The translations under genes and the position numbers were made by a program. 13,457 bases of DNA from DASWKG01 sp036396755. Lineage in GTDB: Bacteria; Actinomycetota; UBA4738; CALAEC01. This document shows, piece by piece, positions 8,401 through 13,199 of the stretch. Numbering within the stretch: position 1 is the stretch's first letter; each line of letters begins with the position of its first letter. The notes beneath the pieces are model-generated. The model was given only the letters and a program-made list of their open reading frames with translations. It did no database searches and had not been told where the DNA came from. The stretch spans positions 1 through 13,457 of the forward strand of contig DASWKG010000074.1 of NCBI GenBank assembly GCA_036396755.1, written 5' to 3'.

Positions 8401-8547
8401 GGCGGGGGCGCTCTCGGCGGCCGCCGGGGCCAGCCCGGCGCTCAGCGAGAGCACGAGGGCGAACGCGGCGACGATCGCGGTCGGGAGGCTTCGGCCCCGG
8501 CCGCCTCGTTCGGGGCGGGGCGTGGGGTGTCGACTGGGCGCAGACAT
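5452..8547 (-). CDS. Secreted M6-family (immune inhibitor A-like) zinc metalloprotease with helical C-terminal tail domain
   Basis: 1031 residues. A signal peptide (hydrophobic 21-40, cut near AAA at 44) directs export. The peptidase part (about 55-570) carries HEFSHVSGLPDNY at 323-335: the HExxHxxGxxD motif, with His323, His327 and Asp333 as likely zinc ligands and Glu324 as the general base, followed by GYWEMMSRG (348-356) as the probable Met-turn. M6 enzymes are extracellular endopeptidases; in InhA of Bacillus and PrtV of Vibrio they degrade host proteins, but here a nutritional role is equally likely. After it come an Ig-like region (about 690-780), a PKD-like region (about 785-870, YEQTVAV end), and a charged helical domain (875-1027) shared with the LVIVD protein at 10035. 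ATG 8547 starts the signal peptide and is preceded by GGAGAGGAGA at about eight bases. No Cys-sortase or membrane anchor is seen; the tail ends EDHD. Confidence 0.93.
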   Translation of the reverse strand: MSAPSRHPTPRPERGGRGRSLPTAIVAAFALVLSLSAGLAPAAAESAPAAEPVDRQMWVDQEDLTWDAYTPVPNQPPGWRNGTITGTRDAYSAAVVLLDYIDQPFLITQEPETHPFGNPQPGWEPIGRPEVNQWMDAYLNTPNQYNGGQSITGYWMEDSHGKISVDITTYGPYMLPGKVHEYGLADFAAVVGPGSQCPLGDVCNKAIRTDGAAAWRAAENNPTVDTGWDNVFFVTAGFDESSTWQEFGEMIFQTQDDVPDAFGPPGAGGATPPLNNAGQPMTNWSPTRYVPWTSWRAAANHWPNASGGTTTQAESSGQSVYAHEFSHVSGLPDNYNNPFANTVRNYTGYWEMMSRGTFNGPGGTHNRWQVPNAGGSGLGPHHMVHFKQDLGIFDPQDQVLLDRNSLLTQGIAVTRLKARSSMPAGDPVALQVTLGTGGYSGSKCAAEQSPSSFWCPPGTTWQNYTMEVVDRMGNDSFTPGHGVLLAVNRASGTPEEWLIDAHPEDINMIDFYRPDGTPVPVVRGDPRQLNDATFHAGTDSGSEFEYADNNLHFYILDKHRDADGVLYYDLGVRNRTGAGAFVRGVELGAPAVERPDPSTFRIDVPLRNTGQAGTGMFDSDIYRISSTIEGGGWDVSMPYEVMAVAAGEAVPLRVSATKGEGAAASARVTITATSEADPTKTQTITIDLPPVSPPVLLPDGASLTVDEGQVATNSGTFTSDTPEQDVAITASVGTVTKDGVGSGTWSWSYTPDDGPAESQDVTITGNNGAIGSTSFALSVSNVAPSATLEAPSQVGLGDPIPLSLTSPGDPSAADAAAGFEYAFDCGSGPGAFGAGSEASCTTSSPGVVTVRGAIRDKDGGVTEYEQTVAVGTLREAKTYQRDRLAAITTANAETNKKIAEAVRKLDESLASELWLADGMRLDPHRGYRVFDKEREAVVKLMEIQSPPSGVADVIAALVEIDEHLAGVAVADATAAAAADTGNAAKADAALAEARAEMDLAAEQTDPEQAIDHYKKAWKLAHKSITYSEDHD
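5467..5925 (-). other. Unnamed helical C-terminal domain, copy A (in the M6 protease)
   Basis: Residues about 875-1027 of the metalloprotease are charged, alanine-rich and predicted helical by composition. Motifs shared with copy B are KLDxSL, DGxRLDPHxG, VFDxER, LVEIDxxLA, DATAA and AIDHYKKAWKLAHKSI. From KKIAEAV to about KLMEI I count about 23 identities in 47 aligned positions, and 11 of 20 in the final helix. I do not recognise a named family. Confidence 0.75.
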
Positions 8548-8553
8548 GTGGTT

Positions 8554-8592
8554 GTCTCCTCTCCTTGCGGCCTGACCGAGTTGGCGCTCGGT
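8554..8592 (-). promoter_or_regulatory. Leader of the M6 gene: hairpin plus GGAGAGGAGAC ribosome site
   Basis: On the minus strand ACCGAG-CGCCAA-CTCGGT (8575-8592) forms a perfect 6-bp stem with a six-base loop, ten bases upstream of GGAGAGGAGAC (8554-8564), which lies six bases before the ATG. The 105-bp gap on this strand contains no TA dinucleotide, so no ordinary TANNNT -10 exists; the gene may be read from the methyltransferase promoter or an alternative-sigma promoter. Confidence 0.45.
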
Positions 8593-8652
8593 TTGTTTGC
8601 GGACTGGATTCGTCGGGCTGGACGCGAACCCCTTCCGAACTGATGTGCGATT

Positions 8653-9540
8653 TCACCTGCCGAACAGCGCTCGCGTCGCGCCACCCGTGACGCGGGCGCG
8701 GAGCACCGCGTAGTCGACGATGCCCCGCGCTCGCAGGTGCTCGATGCCGCGGATGCCGACCCGCGCGCCGAGGATCTCGGCGCGCGTCGCCGCGGGCGCG
8801 GACGCGAGGCGGCCGCGGGAAAGGCGCAGGGCCGGGTCGATCGTGCGATCGCCGCACCGCTCGACCCGGACGTCGGTGAACCCGGCTGCCTCGATCAGCC
8901 GGGCGACCTCCTTCGCGCTCGCGAGCTGGCTCCTTCGCATCCCCCAGACCCGCAGCTGCACCAGCCCCGCCCAGGCGTCCCGCACGCTACGCGGCTGCCG
9001 CTCGATCGTGACGTCCGACATCGAGAGCACGCCGCCGGGGCGCAGCACCCGTCGCGCCTCCTCGAAGAACGCGGCCCGGGACGGGAAGTGGAACGCTGCC
9101 TCCACGCAGATCAGGCCGTCGAACGAGTCGTCGGCGAATGGGAGCCGCACCGCGTCGCCGACCACCGGCGCCGCGCCCGCCGACGCCAGGCGCTCCCGTC
9201 CCGCGCGGAGCTGGAACTCGGTCAGGTTCACCGCGACGAGCCGTTTCGGCGCGGCCACGCGCGCGATGACCGGATCCTGCGCGCCGAGGCCGTTCGCCAC
9301 GTCGAGGATGTGCGCGCCCCGGGGGAGCGGGTCGGCGAGCAGCTCGACGAGGCGCTCGGGGGCGCGCGCCGCCTCCTCCTCGCTCCCTTCGCCCTCCCAC
9401 CAGCCGAGGTTCAGCCAGCCGGGCGCAGGGGCCAGGAAGAAGTCGGTGCCGAGGCTCTCGTACACGGCGACGGCGGGGCGGGCGCCGAGCCGGAACACGC
9501 GCCCGAGGTGCCGGAGGTTCGCCCGCGTGAGCCCGAACAC
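8653..9540 (-). CDS. Class I SAM-dependent methyltransferase (EryG/UbiE-like)
   Basis: A 295-residue cytoplasmic protein. The SAM-binding Rossmann core has motif I at 78-88 (ILDVANGLGAQ, where most relatives have DVGCGxG), an acidic/alcohol post-I region near AVNLTEFQL (103-111), VVGDAVRLPFADDSFD at 126-141, and ICVEAAFHFPSRAAFFEEARRVLRPGG around 144-170. The NLGWWEG lead-in (44-50) and the EAAFHF segment resemble the EryG-like sugar/small-molecule O-methyltransferases; the acceptor is unknown. The start is GTG at 9540: the minus-strand TACGGT (9547-9552) lies exactly six bases upstream, placing the transcript start on the GTG, so I read this as a leaderless mRNA although GGAGG also happens to fall in the gap. 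It shares its strand with the M6 gene 105 bp downstream and could feed transcription into it. The function call is general; the fold is certain. Confidence 0.88.
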   Translation of the reverse strand: MFGLTRANLRHLGRVFRLGARPAVAVYESLGTDFFLAPAPGWLNLGWWEGEGSEEEAARAPERLVELLADPLPRGAHILDVANGLGAQDPVIARVAAPKRLVAVNLTEFQLRAGRERLASAGAAPVVGDAVRLPFADDSFDGLICVEAAFHFPSRAAFFEEARRVLRPGGVLSMSDVTIERQPRSVRDAWAGLVQLRVWGMRRSQLASAKEVARLIEAAGFTDVRVERCGDRTIDPALRLSRGRLASAPAATRAEILGARVGIRGIEHLRARGIVDYAVLRARVTGGATRALFGR

Positions 9541-9546
9541 GCCTCC

Positions 9547-9552
9547 ACCGTA
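9547..9552 (-). promoter_or_regulatory. -10 box TACGGT for a leaderless methyltransferase mRNA
   Basis: TACGGT on the minus strand is followed by exactly six bases and then the GTG start, so the expected transcript begins on the start codon. No -35 motif is evident. Confidence 0.5.
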
Positions 9553-9583
9553 GCCCTTCCGCGCCAGACGGCTCCGTTTGCCG

Positions 9584-9589
9584 TAGGCT
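9584..9589 (+). promoter_or_regulatory. -10 box TAGGCT for a leaderless small-protein mRNA
   Basis: TAGGCT is followed by six bases and then ATG 9596, with no Shine-Dalgarno present, so transcription and translation would begin at the same base. It faces away from the TACGGT box 31 bp to its left. Confidence 0.55.
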
Positions 9590-9595
9590 TATCGC

Positions 9596-9895
9596 ATGCC
9601 GGAGAGTTTCGGGAAGCGACAGCGGAGCGCCTCGAAGACGAAGAAGCACGCCGCCCGCGAGGAGCGACGCCAGATCCGCAAGGAGCGGCGCGCCCAGGGG
9701 CTGCCCGGCGTCCCCGACGAGCCGGAGGACGGCGTCCCGTACGACGACGACGCAGGCGAGGCCGCCGAGGCGTCGACCAACGCAGCCACTCTGGCACCGA
9801 GCGACGAGCCCGCCGAGGCGCCGACCGACGACGAGGCCGGGGCGGGCGACGACTCGCCGGGCGAGCCCGAGGACCCGGCCCAGCCGGCCGAGTAG
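9596..9895 (+). CDS. Small charge-bipolar hypothetical protein
   Basis: 99 residues with no recognised domain. Residues 6-33 are strongly basic and probably helical (GKRQR, KTKKHAAREERR, RKERR). From about residue 41 the chain is acidic and low in complexity (EPEDG, YDDD, SDEPAEAPTDDEAGAGDD), rich in Ala, Pro, Asp and Glu, and so probably disordered. It has no signal peptide or membrane segment. The basic N-terminus beginning with SFGKRQR resembles short conserved actinobacterial proteins of unknown role and could contact nucleic acid or ribosomes; that is inference. ATG 9596 is supported by the -10 box exactly six bases upstream. A GC hairpin sits over its stop codon. The larger coding frames opposite it belong to no recognisable protein. 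It is probably a real gene, function unknown. Confidence 0.68.
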   Translation: MPESFGKRQRSASKTKKHAAREERRQIRKERRAQGLPGVPDEPEDGVPYDDDAGEAAEASTNAATLAPSDEPAEAPTDDEAGAGDDSPGEPEDPAQPAE

Positions 9896-9900
9896 GCCGG
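9884..9900 (+). terminator. GC-rich hairpin spanning the stop codon of the small gene
   Basis: CCGGCC (9884-9889) and GGCCGG (9895-9900) form a perfect all-GC 6-bp stem with the loop GAGTA; the TAG stop at 9893-9895 lies in loop and stem. No T-tract follows, so it would be at best a non-classical terminator. Confidence 0.3.
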
Positions 9901-9996
9901 GTACCGCCCTCCCCCGCGAAAACCTGCGCGCCCCCTCAGCAGAGGAAGGATTTGGGGCTCTCCACGCCGAACTAACAGCTTGAAGGGCCCGCGTCG

Positions 9997-10030
9997 CTCC
10001 GGTGCGGCCGCCCGCCGACCGGAGAGGAGA
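9997..10030 (+). promoter_or_regulatory. Leader hairpin overlapping the ribosome site of the LVIVD gene
   Basis: CTCCGGT (9997-10003) pairs with ACCGGAG (10018-10024) in a perfect 7-bp stem with a 14-base GC loop. The right arm takes up the first GGAG of the ribosome site GGAGAGGAGA (10021-10030), which is four bases before ATG 10035, leaving AGGAG free. The same 11 bases, GGAGAGGAGAC, precede the M6 gene. In the 139-bp gap upstream I see no convincing promoter; TTTGGGG near 9955 with TAACAG near 9973 is the nearest. Confidence 0.42.
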
Positions 10031-10034
10031 CCCC

Positions 10035-12488
10035 ATGCGTCGTTCGCCCACCCGGGCATCCCTGCCCGCCATGCTCTCGTTCGCCCTCGCGTTCTCGGGG
10101 CTGGTGGCGGCTCCCGCCGCCGCCGCGCCGGGCTGTGAGGACCAGACCGAGCTCGAATCCCTCCAGTCCCAGGTCGAGGAGGCCCTCGGCCAGGGCGCGG
10201 CCTGCGACGAGGGCGCGGTGACCGCGTCCGCCGACTCCCCGCCCTCGGTGGCCACCTACACGTGGTCGCCGAACATGACGCCGCTCGGCTACTCGGAGCG
10301 GACCGTCCCGACCAGCGGCACCGGCTCCTCCCAGTACAACTCCGACCTCGCGTTCTGGGGCGACCTCGCCTTCCAGGGCACCTACGACGGCTTCCGGATC
10401 ATCGACGTCGCCGACCCCGCCAATCCCACGCAGCTCGTCAACTACGCCGGCTGCGCCGCCGGCCAGGGCGACGTGGTGGTGTGGAACAATCTCCTGGTCC
10501 GCTCGTGGGACGCGCCCGCGAGCGGCACCGCCACCTGTGGCGGCGTGGTCGTGGGGAGCGGATTCGAGGGCGTCCACCTCTTCGACATCTCGAACCCGTC
10601 GTCCCCGGTCTTCCTCGGCGGCGTGCGCATGGCGAGCAACACGACCCCCGCGGGCTGCGGCTCGCACACCGCGACGATCCTGCCGGACCCGGACCGCGGC
10701 AACATCTACCTCTACGTCGGCGGGTCCAGCGGCACGTGCACCGGCATCGACATCGTCCGCGTCCCCATCGCGGATCCCGCGAGCGCCGTCTACCTCCGCC
10801 GGGCCACGGCCGGCCGCGCGTGTCACGACAACAGCGTGATCCTGGGCGGCGTCAACCTCGCCGCGTGCGCCGGGGGCAACGGGTTCTCCGTCCTCGGGTT
10901 CGACCCGAGCCTCGACCCGGACGCGCTCGGCGGTGTCGCGAACCCGACGCTCGTCTACTCGAAGATGGTGACGGGCGTCACGATCGGCCACTCGGCGACG
11001 TTCACCTACGACGGCGGCGTGCTGGTGTTCGGCCACGAGCCCGGCGGTGGATCCCAGGCGCAGTGCCAGTCCACCAGCACCACGGTCAATCGCTCGATCT
11101 ACTTCTTCGACCCGCTCACCGGAGACCCGCTCGGCTCGTTCGTGCACCCGCGGCCGCAGACGAGCAACGAGAACTGCACCTGGCACAACTTCAACATCGT
11201 CCCCAGCGAGCGTGCTCATGTGTTCGTCTCGGGGAACTACCAGTCGGGGATCTCGGTGGTCGACTTCTCGAACCCCGCTGCGGCGACCGAGATCGCGTAC
11301 GCCGACCCGGCCCCCCTCAGCGACACGAGCCTCATCCTGGGCGGCGACTGGTCGAGCTACTGGTACGACGGCATCATCTACGAGAGCGACATCCGCCGCG
11401 GGCTCACGACGTGGAGCCTCGACGACGCGCGCGTCAACGGCGCGAGGGAGCTCGGGCACTCGAACCCGCAGACGCAAGAGCTGACGTTCGCCGTCGACCC
11501 CACGCCTCCGACGATCGACCTGGTGACGCCGGCCGAGGGTGCCCAGTACGCGCAGCACTCAGACGTGCTCGCGGCCTACACCTGTGACGACGGCGACGGC
11601 TCGGGCATCGCGACCTGCGAGGGAACCGTGCCCGACGGCTCCGCGATCGACACGAGCACGCTCGGGATGCACACCTTCGAGGTCGATGCGGCGGACAACG
11701 TGGGGCACACCGCCACGGCGACCGCGACCTACGAGGTGATCGACGGGGTCGCTCCGGTGATCGACCTCGTGACGCCGGCCGACGGCGCCGAGTACGCGAT
11801 CGACTCCGAGGTGCTCGCCGACTACTCGTGCGACGACGGTGACGGCTCGGGCATCGCGACCTGCGACGGCACGGTGCCGAACGGCTCGGCGATCGACACG
11901 AGCACGCTCGGGACGCACTCCTTCGAGGTCGACGCCTCCGACAACGCGGGGAACGCCTCGACGACGACGGCCACCTACGAGGTGGTCCGCCTCACCGCTC
12001 GCGCCCGCAAGCTGGCGGTTCGCGCGGGCCTCGCAGCGCTCCCGCCCACCGGCGACGAGCACGACGACGAGCGGATCGCCAAGGCGCTGAAGGACCTCGA
12101 CAAGAGCCTCGAGGCGCATCGGTGGGTCGACGGCGACCGCCTCGATCCCCACGATGGCAAGAAGGTCTTCGACGAGGAGCGGGACACGGTCAAGGACCTC
12201 CAGAAGGTCACGACCGTCGACGTCGCCTGGGCGATCGAGGAGCTGGTCGAGATCGACGGCCTGCTGGCCCAGACGGCCATCGACGACGCCACGGCGGCGA
12301 TCATGTCCAAGCTCGGTGGCGACCCGAACGAGCTCGACAAGGCCAACCGGGAGCTCCTGAACGCGATGGATGAGATGGACAAGGCGCAGGCCGAGTGGGA
12401 CGAGGGCGATGCCGACAAGGCGATCGAGCACTTCCGCAAGGCCTGGGAGCACGCGCAGAAGTCCATCGAGCACGCGGGGAAGGCGTAG
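10035..12488 (+). CDS. Secreted LVIVD beta-propeller protein with two Ig-like repeats and helical C-terminal tail domain
   Basis: 817 residues. A signal peptide (hydrophobic 11-27, cut near AAA at 30) is followed by a short coiled, cysteine-flanked stretch (Cys34, Cys57) and a beta-propeller (about 75-485). Its blades show LVIVD-type strands: FRIIDVADPANPTQL (120-134), VHLFDISNPSSPVFLGG (180-196), ISVVDFSNPAAATEIAY (406-422), and the closing YWYDGIIYESDIRRGLTTW (442-460). Proteins of this type are common secreted actinobacterial proteins without assigned activity. Recurrent His (211, 264, 319, 334, 384) and ten Cys in this part suggest disulfides and perhaps a metal site. Two Ig-like repeats (491-568, 573-650) are followed by a helical domain (654-813) shared with the M6 protease. 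ATG 10035 begins the signal peptide and has GGAGAGGAGA four bases upstream; a GTG at 10002 is rejected. It ends six bases from the convergent NTF2-like gene. Confidence 0.92.
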   Translation: MRRSPTRASLPAMLSFALAFSGLVAAPAAAAPGCEDQTELESLQSQVEEALGQGAACDEGAVTASADSPPSVATYTWSPNMTPLGYSERTVPTSGTGSSQYNSDLAFWGDLAFQGTYDGFRIIDVADPANPTQLVNYAGCAAGQGDVVVWNNLLVRSWDAPASGTATCGGVVVGSGFEGVHLFDISNPSSPVFLGGVRMASNTTPAGCGSHTATILPDPDRGNIYLYVGGSSGTCTGIDIVRVPIADPASAVYLRRATAGRACHDNSVILGGVNLAACAGGNGFSVLGFDPSLDPDALGGVANPTLVYSKMVTGVTIGHSATFTYDGGVLVFGHEPGGGSQAQCQSTSTTVNRSIYFFDPLTGDPLGSFVHPRPQTSNENCTWHNFNIVPSERAHVFVSGNYQSGISVVDFSNPAAATEIAYADPAPLSDTSLILGGDWSSYWYDGIIYESDIRRGLTTWSLDDARVNGARELGHSNPQTQELTFAVDPTPPTIDLVTPAEGAQYAQHSDVLAAYTCDDGDGSGIATCEGTVPDGSAIDTSTLGMHTFEVDAADNVGHTATATATYEVIDGVAPVIDLVTPADGAEYAIDSEVLADYSCDDGDGSGIATCDGTVPNGSAIDTSTLGTHSFEVDASDNAGNASTTTATYEVVRLTARARKLAVRAGLAALPPTGDEHDDERIAKALKDLDKSLEAHRWVDGDRLDPHDGKKVFDEERDTVKDLQKVTTVDVAWAIEELVEIDGLLAQTAIDDATAAIMSKLGGDPNELDKANRELLNAMDEMDKAQAEWDEGDADKAIEHFRKAWEHAQKSIEHAGKA
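11505..11984 (+). repeat. Tandem 246-bp coding repeat (two Ig-like domains)
   Basis: Units 11505-11738 and 11751-11984 align at an offset of 246 bases. Both encode IDLVTPAxGAxY, CDDGDGSGIATC, GSAIDTSTLG and FEVDAxDN, with cysteines at 517/528 and 599/610. Several stretches of about 25 bases are identical, for example around the GSGIATC codons, which points to a fairly recent duplication. Confidence 0.85.
11994..12473 (+). other. Unnamed helical C-terminal domain, copy B (in the LVIVD protein)
   Basis: Residues about 654-813 contain DLDKSL, DGDRLDPHDGKKVFDEER, EELVEIDGLLA, DDATAA, a long charged helix (ELDKANRELLNAMDEMD) and the closing AIEHFRKAWEHAQKSI. It aligns end to end with the tail of the M6 protease; the protein ends just after it, as the protease does. 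Confidence 0.75.
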
Positions 12489-12494
12489 GGGCGC

Positions 12495-12947
12495 TCAGCC
12501 CCGGCGGCGCTGCCAGGCGGTCAGCCTGGCGGCGCTCGCCTTCCGAACCGCCGTCTGCAGGAACCGGAACCGGCCGAAGAGCTTCCCCTTCAGCCCGAGC
12601 GCCTGGGCGGCCCACCTCGGGAAGCTGAACGTGTCGACCTGCTTCGCGATGCGGCCGTCGTCGTCCAGCTCGAACTCGCTGCGGATCTCGTTGTGCACGG
12701 GGCTGCCCTCGAAGGTGTAGTCGGCCGTCCACTCGACGTTCGCGTCGTCGACCACCGTGTAGGCGACCCGCAGGTCCTTGCCGCGCTCGGTCAGCATCCG
12801 CCACATGTCGCCGACGTCCGAGCCCGTCAGGCGGAACACGGGGTCCTCGAAGGTGGCGTCGGGCGCGTAGCAGGCCGCCATCGCCTCGCCGTCGCGGGCG
12901 GCGAAGCCCTCGTAGAGAAGGCGGAGAGTCTCGGCGGGAGCGGGCAT
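12495..12947 (-). CDS. NTF2/SnoaL-like protein
   Basis: 150 residues with the cone-shaped NTF2-like pattern: an N-terminal helix (ETLRLLYEGFAARDGEAMAACY), then ATFEDPVFRLTGSDVGDMWRML, beta strands around RVAYTVVDDANVEW, HNEIRSEFELDDDGRIAKQVDTF, and a basic tail (LFGRFRF to AWQRRRG). Such proteins are small enzymes or binding proteins (isomerases, hydrolases, polyketide cyclases); no catalytic set can be fixed from sequence alone, so the function is open. The frame extends upstream to 13025, but the ATG at 12947 begins the first NTF2 helix and lies seven bases after the -10-like TAGGAT, and upstream residues would overlap the 69-residue gene. The last codons contain a 13-pair hairpin. It sits just downstream of the 69-residue gene on the same strand. 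Confidence 0.86.
   Translation of the reverse strand: MPAPAETLRLLYEGFAARDGEAMAACYAPDATFEDPVFRLTGSDVGDMWRMLTERGKDLRVAYTVVDDANVEWTADYTFEGSPVHNEIRSEFELDDDGRIAKQVDTFSFPRWAAQALGLKGKLFGRFRFLQTAVRKASAARLTAWQRRRG
12506..12536. terminator. Strong hairpin at the LVIVD / NTF2-like convergent junction
   Basis: The core GCCAGGC-GGTCA-GCCTGGC (12512-12530) extends outward through a T-G pair, GCGC/GCGC and one more G-T pair, about 13 pairs with a five-base loop. It starts 18 bases after the LVIVD stop and lies inside the last codons of the opposing gene. No T-tract follows; a role in ending LVIVD transcription is plausible but not shown. Confidence 0.45.
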
Positions 12948-12954
12948 CGCCTCG

Positions 12955-12960
12955 ATCCTA
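12955..12960 (-). promoter_or_regulatory. -10 box TAGGAT for the NTF2-like gene, overlapping the upstream stop codon
   Basis: On the minus strand TAGGAT is followed by seven bases and then ATG 12947. Its TAG is the stop codon of the upstream 69-residue gene. This is consistent with a near-leaderless transcript, though read-through from the upstream promoter would also serve. Confidence 0.42.
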
Positions 12961-13167
12961 CGGCCGCCGGAGCGAGACCACCATGTTGGCCGCCATCGTG
13001 GCCACCACCGCGTCGCCGACTTCAAGTCCCGGAGGCACGCCCTCGGGGCCCAGCCGCGCGCTGCGCGTGGTCCCGTCGGACAGGGTCAGCTCGACGTCGT
13101 AGTAGGTGACGCCGTGCAGGTCGAACGGCCGGACCTGCGTCACCGTCGCCTGTTTGTCGCCGAGCAC
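12958..13167 (-). CDS. Small conserved-looking protein of unknown function (69 aa)
   Basis: 69 residues with no signal peptide and no named domain that I recognise. The pattern is a run of short beta strands (ATVTQVRPF, VTYYDVELTLSDGTTRSARLG, DAVVATMAANMVVSLRRP) with a PPGLEVGD turn, suggesting a small beta-barrel such as an SH3- or OB-like fold; this is inference. The start is GTG at 13167 with a TAGGCT -10 box six bases upstream and no Shine-Dalgarno, so a leaderless mRNA is likely. It is divergent from the ABC-F gene across 32 bp, and its stop codon is part of the -10 box of the NTF2-like gene, so the two may be transcribed together. The strand pattern and precise promoter make a real gene likely. 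Confidence 0.7.
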   Translation of the reverse strand: MLGDKQATVTQVRPFDLHGVTYYDVELTLSDGTTRSARLGPEGVPPGLEVGDAVVATMAANMVVSLRRP

Positions 13168-13173
13168 CCCGTG

Positions 13174-13179
13174 AGCCTA
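13174..13179 (-). promoter_or_regulatory. -10 box TAGGCT for the 69-residue protein gene
   Basis: TAGGCT on the minus strand is followed by CACGGG and then the GTG start, putting the transcript start on the start codon. Confidence 0.55.
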
Positions 13180-13187
13180 TCCCGTCG

Positions 13188-13193
13188 TACCCT
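13188..13193 (+). promoter_or_regulatory. -10 box TACCCT for the ABC-F gene
   Basis: TACCCT is followed by six bases and then GTG 13200, so the ABC-F transcript is probably leaderless. It lies eight bases from the opposing TAGGCT box, so polymerases at the two promoters would compete. Confidence 0.5.
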
Positions 13194-13199
13194 CGTGGG

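Noticed and set aside
5437..8643. 1068-codon open frame on the plus strand opposite the M6 gene
   Set aside because: High GC makes long antisense frames; its translation is Arg/Gly/Val-rich with no motif, whereas the minus strand has the HExxH protease.
8987..10255. 422-codon minus-strand frame spanning the methyltransferase and its upstream region
   Set aside because: Out of frame with the methyltransferase, crosses two genes on the other strand, and shows no domain.
9972..11558. 528-codon minus-strand frame opposite the LVIVD gene
   Set aside because: Low-complexity Arg/Val/Gly translation without domains; a shadow of the real gene.
12948..13025. Upstream extension of the NTF2-like protein to 13025
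   Set aside because: The added residues are Trp/Arg-rich, overlap the 69-residue gene, and precede a well-placed start at 12947.
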